Positions 6,201-7,774 of a stretch of DNA of 7,774 nucleotides are shown here, piece after piece. This DNA comes from an uncultured Leptospiraceae bacterium (GTDB lineage: Bacteria > Spirochaetota > Leptospiria > Leptospirales > Leptospiraceae): the NCBI GenBank assembly GCA_937924465.1, contig CALDSP010000084.1, positions 1 through 7,774 of the forward strand, in the 5' to 3' direction. Position numbers and translations under genes: made by a program. Position 1 is the stretch's first letter. The number at the start of each line of letters is the position of its first letter. Under the pieces are notes generated by a model. It was not told where the DNA came from. It worked only from the letters and a program-made list of their open reading frames with translations, and made no database searches.

Positions 6201-7774
6201 CTAAAAATCGAGTCATTGGAAACATTGCCGGACTTGGCTCTCTCACCATGACGTTGGGCGTCAGTGTAAATGGAGGCTCTCCTACTTCTATTGTCTCAAC
6301 AACTTTGAATTATGCAAGTGGATATATTCTAGCCAATGGAAACACTTACGAACTCACTATTTTAAGCCAACCAGAAGGAAAAGTTTGTGCCATTTTAAGT
6401 AATACTACACCTGCAGCAGGAACTTTTACAGGCTATACTGACCTTAATCTTGATGTAAATTGTGTAGATGGTTACTTACTTAGCAACAGAATACAAACTG
6501 ATCCTCCTGAACCCATAGATATTCGCTTGTATCGTGGAGAATATGTAAGTTACTATGGAAGTACATCTGGTTATGCCGATGGCACAAGCCCTAAGTTTAA
6601 TTCAAACCGAGGAATTGTAATTGCAAAAGATTATGGTTATATAGCCGATGCGGGAAACAAACGCATTCGTAGAATGGACACAAGTGGAAATACAATCACT
6701 ATAGCAGGAGATGGAACCAGTGGCAACTTAGATTCAAGTATTGGGACAAACGCAAAATTTGAATGGCCTTTTGGTTTAGCTACAGATGGAACTTATCTTT
6801 ATGTAACAGACGTGGGAAACCATAATATTCGCAGAATAAGACTCAATGGAAGTTACGAAGTCTCTACTATAGCAGGTTCTACATCTGGAGATGCCGACGG
6901 AGTAGGAACTGCTGCAAAGTTTAATGAGCCAAGGTCTATTGCACTTGATGAAAACTTTTTATATGTTGGTGATTTTAATAACAAAAAAATTAAGAAAATC
7001 AAACTTTCAACCAAACAAGTTACAACTCTTTCTACTCTTTCTGTAAAACCTTTAGACTTAACTCTTGTTGCAAACGACATTTATGTTGTTTGCGATGACT
7101 ATAAAATTTATAAGGTAAATAAAACAACTGGAACAAGTACAGTTTTTGCAGGAATTGACTCTACAAGTGGTTCTCATGATGGAAAAAGTCCCAATTTTGA
7201 TTTTCCAACTTCTATAATGAGTGACGGAACAAATCTTTTTGTGTTTGATAAAAACATATCCCGAATTCGAAAAGTTCGTATTTCAGATAAATATACCTCT
7301 ACCATTGCTGGAAGTGAATATACTGGAACAGATACCCTTGGATTTGGAATTAACGCAGGTTTCACTACTGCAAATTCTATAACAAGTGATGGTAAAAATC
7401 TTTACCTAAGCGTTTCTAATAAAATTGCAAAAGTAAGAGATTTGGGATTGAATGCTTATTTCCCATTGCGAAGAGGTCTTTCTGATTATGCAAGAGATAG
7501 GAGTATTGCCGCTACTAGCACTTCTTTTACTAGTACAAGCCGTTATGGAATTTCCAATGAAGCTTTTACTTTTGATGGAAGTAACTATCTTTTCTTAAGT
7601 GATCTAACAGGAATTCCCACGAGCAATAACACTAGGACGTTGTGTGCTTGGGTTAATATTGACAAACAACCAACTAGCGGTGGGATCTTTACAATTATAA
7701 GCTACGGTGACCCCTCTTCTGACAAAGGATCAGAGCTTATTTACTATGAAGAATCAGGATCTCACTACCTAGCC
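3233..7774 (+). CDS. Giant modular surface lipoprotein (putative-Ig, Calx-beta, Big_5-like, NHL, LamG-like), partial
   Basis: The frame runs without a stop for 1514 codons to the right edge, so the C-terminus is missing. Residues 1-15 are a short signal peptide ending LAN before Cys16, a spirochaete-style lipobox; Cys16 should carry the lipid. Modules in order: two putative-Ig (He_PIG-like) modules at about 39-119 and 120-203; five Calx-beta modules at 204-765; a module opening with the EF-hand-like loop DCDGNGKID (775-783); a Big_5-like Ig module at about 890-995 (SITPNNGATGV, VEFSEDMN, DLAGN); a small module at about 996-1085 with Cys1052 and Cys1077 (LSQPEGKVC); NHL blades at about 1099-1405; and the start of a LamG-like fold from 1406 (LNAYFPL, AFTFDGSNYLFL, RTLCAWVNI). 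I infer an extracytoplasmic, lipid-anchored stalk stiffened by calcium, carrying a propeller and a lectin-like domain that could bind a glycan or protein. No enzyme motif is visible. Adhesion is a hypothesis; the module calls rest on recalled family patterns. Confidence 0.9.
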   Translation, partial: MRNFLISLPIFILANCAKMEGRKVLHFVPLFFDSEEISIRYPQANYNLEFGSPTEIKPILKGTVSSCSSSENLPLGLNLSSECIIYGIPLEIVNKKTYTITARHFFQSKSTEIQITVAQPISISYPSSTYVLGLGGSYTISPNVNGTIQSCEISPSLPSGLSLQNNCSIVGIPIVLSSPTTYTVTASNPTSSATTTLIIEVKNLPSVSFAQASDSGLESVGSVNIPVSLSFTENAIINYILSGTSTEGSDYTISGSLVFTNGGPTTQNLTLSVIDDTLYENNETVIITLNIVSGAIAGTHMTYTYTIQNNDSPPQVSFNTSTSSISENGITANIQIDLSTISGLDVTVPITINTSSTATNSSDYSLPLSSVTIPAGSTTANVVVNIVDDPRDEDDETIILDLGTPSNATLGAITTHTLTILDNDPPPTVEFANASSSGLESSIAVNLTVVLSSVSEKTVSVNYATNNGTALAGTDYTSTSGTLTFPPGTTSQTIIVNVTNDSMYEANETFFVTLSTPTNAGLGTNTTHTYTIMNDDTAPTVEFNVASQSVNENIGTATVTIQQSAVSGLDSTVNFTIETSSTATGGGTDYSYSPSSPVTILAGSTSINLSFTIVNDTLYENDETIVIKLSSATNASLGTINLHTLTIQNDDPLPQVSFTSGTSVSFSEAVGTYGLALSLDTASGLPVTVTLNTADGTATAGSDYTAVVSQVITIPAGITSFTYPISITNDLLTEGSENFTITMSSPVNSTITGGATQTATILDNEIAITSALTIDCDGNGKIDHYRLQFVNDITDSTFPGYIANSLGSVTSDWLVAGYSNVRLHHGTSFTCGTYTDTANDNTIYLKFDEGTTYDTGAKPDVTTSSNPLASGPSGTVGIIYTATLTETDGARPVVTSITPNNGATGVMPSSYVQVEFSEDMNTATFNTTNFTVTGSMSVTGTVSTIDSKTPRFTPTSSLEYNQSHTVTINNMQDLAGNTNVPFTSGFTTAPKNRVIGNIAGLGSLTMTLGVSVNGGSPTSIVSTTLNYASGYILANGNTYELTILSQPEGKVCAILSNTTPAAGTFTGYTDLNLDVNCVDGYLLSNRIQTDPPEPIDIRLYRGEYVSYYGSTSGYADGTSPKFNSNRGIVIAKDYGYIADAGNKRIRRMDTSGNTITIAGDGTSGNLDSSIGTNAKFEWPFGLATDGTYLYVTDVGNHNIRRIRLNGSYEVSTIAGSTSGDADGVGTAAKFNEPRSIALDENFLYVGDFNNKKIKKIKLSTKQVTTLSTLSVKPLDLTLVANDIYVVCDDYKIYKVNKTTGTSTVFAGIDSTSGSHDGKSPNFDFPTSIMSDGTNLFVFDKNISRIRKVRISDKYTSTIAGSEYTGTDTLGFGINAGFTTANSITSDGKNLYLSVSNKIAKVRDLGLNAYFPLRRGLSDYARDRSIAATSTSFTSTSRYGISNEAFTFDGSNYLFLSDLTGIPTSNNTRTLCAWVNIDKQPTSGGIFTIISYGDPSSDKGSELIYYEESGSHYLA
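3347..3842 (+). repeat. Two tandem putative-Ig (He_PIG-like) modules with matched cysteine pairs
   Basis: Both units, about 81-84 residues each, carry the family's central pattern of Leu-Pro-x-Gly-Leu-x-Leu followed by Gly-Ile-Pro: LPLGLNLSSECIIYGIP in the first, LPSGLSLQNNCSIVGIP in the second. Each then ends in a Tyr-Thr-hydrophobic-Thr-Ala strand (TYTITA, TYTVTA). Each has exactly two cysteines 16 residues apart (C67/C83 and C151/C167), so each probably has its own disulfide. They lie just after the lipid anchor and would form the base of the stalk. Confidence 0.75.
3843..5527 (+). repeat. Five tandem Calx-beta modules
   Basis: Units of about 111-115 residues start near 3843, 4174, 4514, 4850 and 5195. 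Each opens with a hydrophobic-Ser/Glu-Phe strand (PSVSF, QVSF, TVEF, TVEF, QVSF), has a Gly/Ser-x-Asp-Tyr turn (GSDYT, SSDYS, GTDYT, GTDYS, GSDYT) and an acidic Asp-to-Glu segment (DDTLYENNE, DDPRDEDDE, NDSMYEANE, NDTLYENDE, NDLLTEGSE), and ends in a T-hydrophobic-N/D-N/D-D/E linker. These acidic positions bind calcium in characterised Calx-beta domains, which predicts calcium-dependent rigidity here. The units differ enough at DNA level to stay stable. Confidence 0.88.
6527..7446 (+). repeat. NHL-type beta-propeller, probably six blades
   Basis: Blades recur every 40 to 56 residues, with Asp-Gly-x-x-Phe-x-x-Pro-x-x-hydrophobic openings, a central tyrosine-rich strand (GYIADAGNKRIRRM, LYVTDVGNHNIRRI, LYVGDFNNKKIKKI) and a closing TIAG strand. 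Blades 1 to 3 are canonical. Blade 4 (about 7030-7150) is short, lacks the opening loop and has a lone cysteine (VVCDDYKIYKV). Blades 5 and 6 (FVFDKNISRIRKV, LYLSVSNKIAKV) are diverged. Six blades would close a propeller, a fold used for protein or ligand binding. Confidence 0.75.
7448..7774 (+). other. Start of a LamG-like (concanavalin-like) domain, cut by the window edge
   Basis: From residue 1406 the lipoprotein shows the layout common to bacterial LamG_3-like domains: Leu-x-Ala-Tyr-Phe-Pro-Leu, a short loop with Asp-Tyr-Ala-Arg-Asp, then AFTFDGSNYLFL, then LCAWVNI and FTIISYGD strands. The last codon in the window is complete and in frame, so the domain continues. Such domains often bind glycans; no binding residues can be assigned. 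Confidence 0.6.

Noticed and set aside
6853..7080. Minus-strand open frame of 75 codons
   Set aside because: It is antisense to the NHL propeller region; the plus-strand frame accounts for the sequence.
7174..7365. Minus-strand open frame of 63 codons
   Set aside because: It is antisense to propeller blades 5 and 6 and has no independent support.

Overview
The window is AT-rich (by eye roughly one third G+C) and carries parts of two transcription units that diverge from a 169-bp gap at 957-1125. A spirochaete of the Leptospira type fits best. The reasons are a short signal peptide ending Leu-Ala-Asn-Cys, an extracytoplasmic lipoprotein that mixes putative-Ig, Calx-beta, NHL and LamG-like modules, the low GC, clear Shine-Dalgarno sites and a TTG start. 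No rRNA or marker protein is present, so this assignment is an inference.

Left part, minus strand (1-956): an exported, cysteine-containing protein with a very lysine-rich tail (510-956) is followed, 3 nt downstream and in the same frame, by the 5' two thirds of rsmE (1-506), the 16S rRNA m3U1498 methyltransferase gene, which runs off the left edge. Spacing suggests one transcript.

Middle, plus strand (1126-3125): a soluble two-component pair. A double-PAS histidine kinase of the HisKA_3 (NarL/DegS-like) class overlaps by ATGA a NarL/FixJ response regulator with an intact phosphoacceptor Asp and a LuxR-type HTH. The signal is unknown, but it must be cytoplasmic because the kinase has no membrane segment.

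Right part, plus strand (3233-7774): one uninterrupted frame of at least 1514 codons encodes a giant lipoprotein, cut by the right edge. In order it has a lipobox, two cysteine-pinned putative-Ig modules, five Calx-beta modules, a module with an EF-hand-like loop, a Big_5-like Ig module, a small cysteine-paired module, a probable six-bladed NHL propeller and the start of a LamG-like domain. It is probably a lipid-anchored, calcium-stiffened surface stalk with binding heads at its distal end. The two-component genes end 107 bp before it, in the same orientation, so the regulator may control it, but the sequence does not prove this. I see no mobile element, CRISPR array, tRNA or rRNA.
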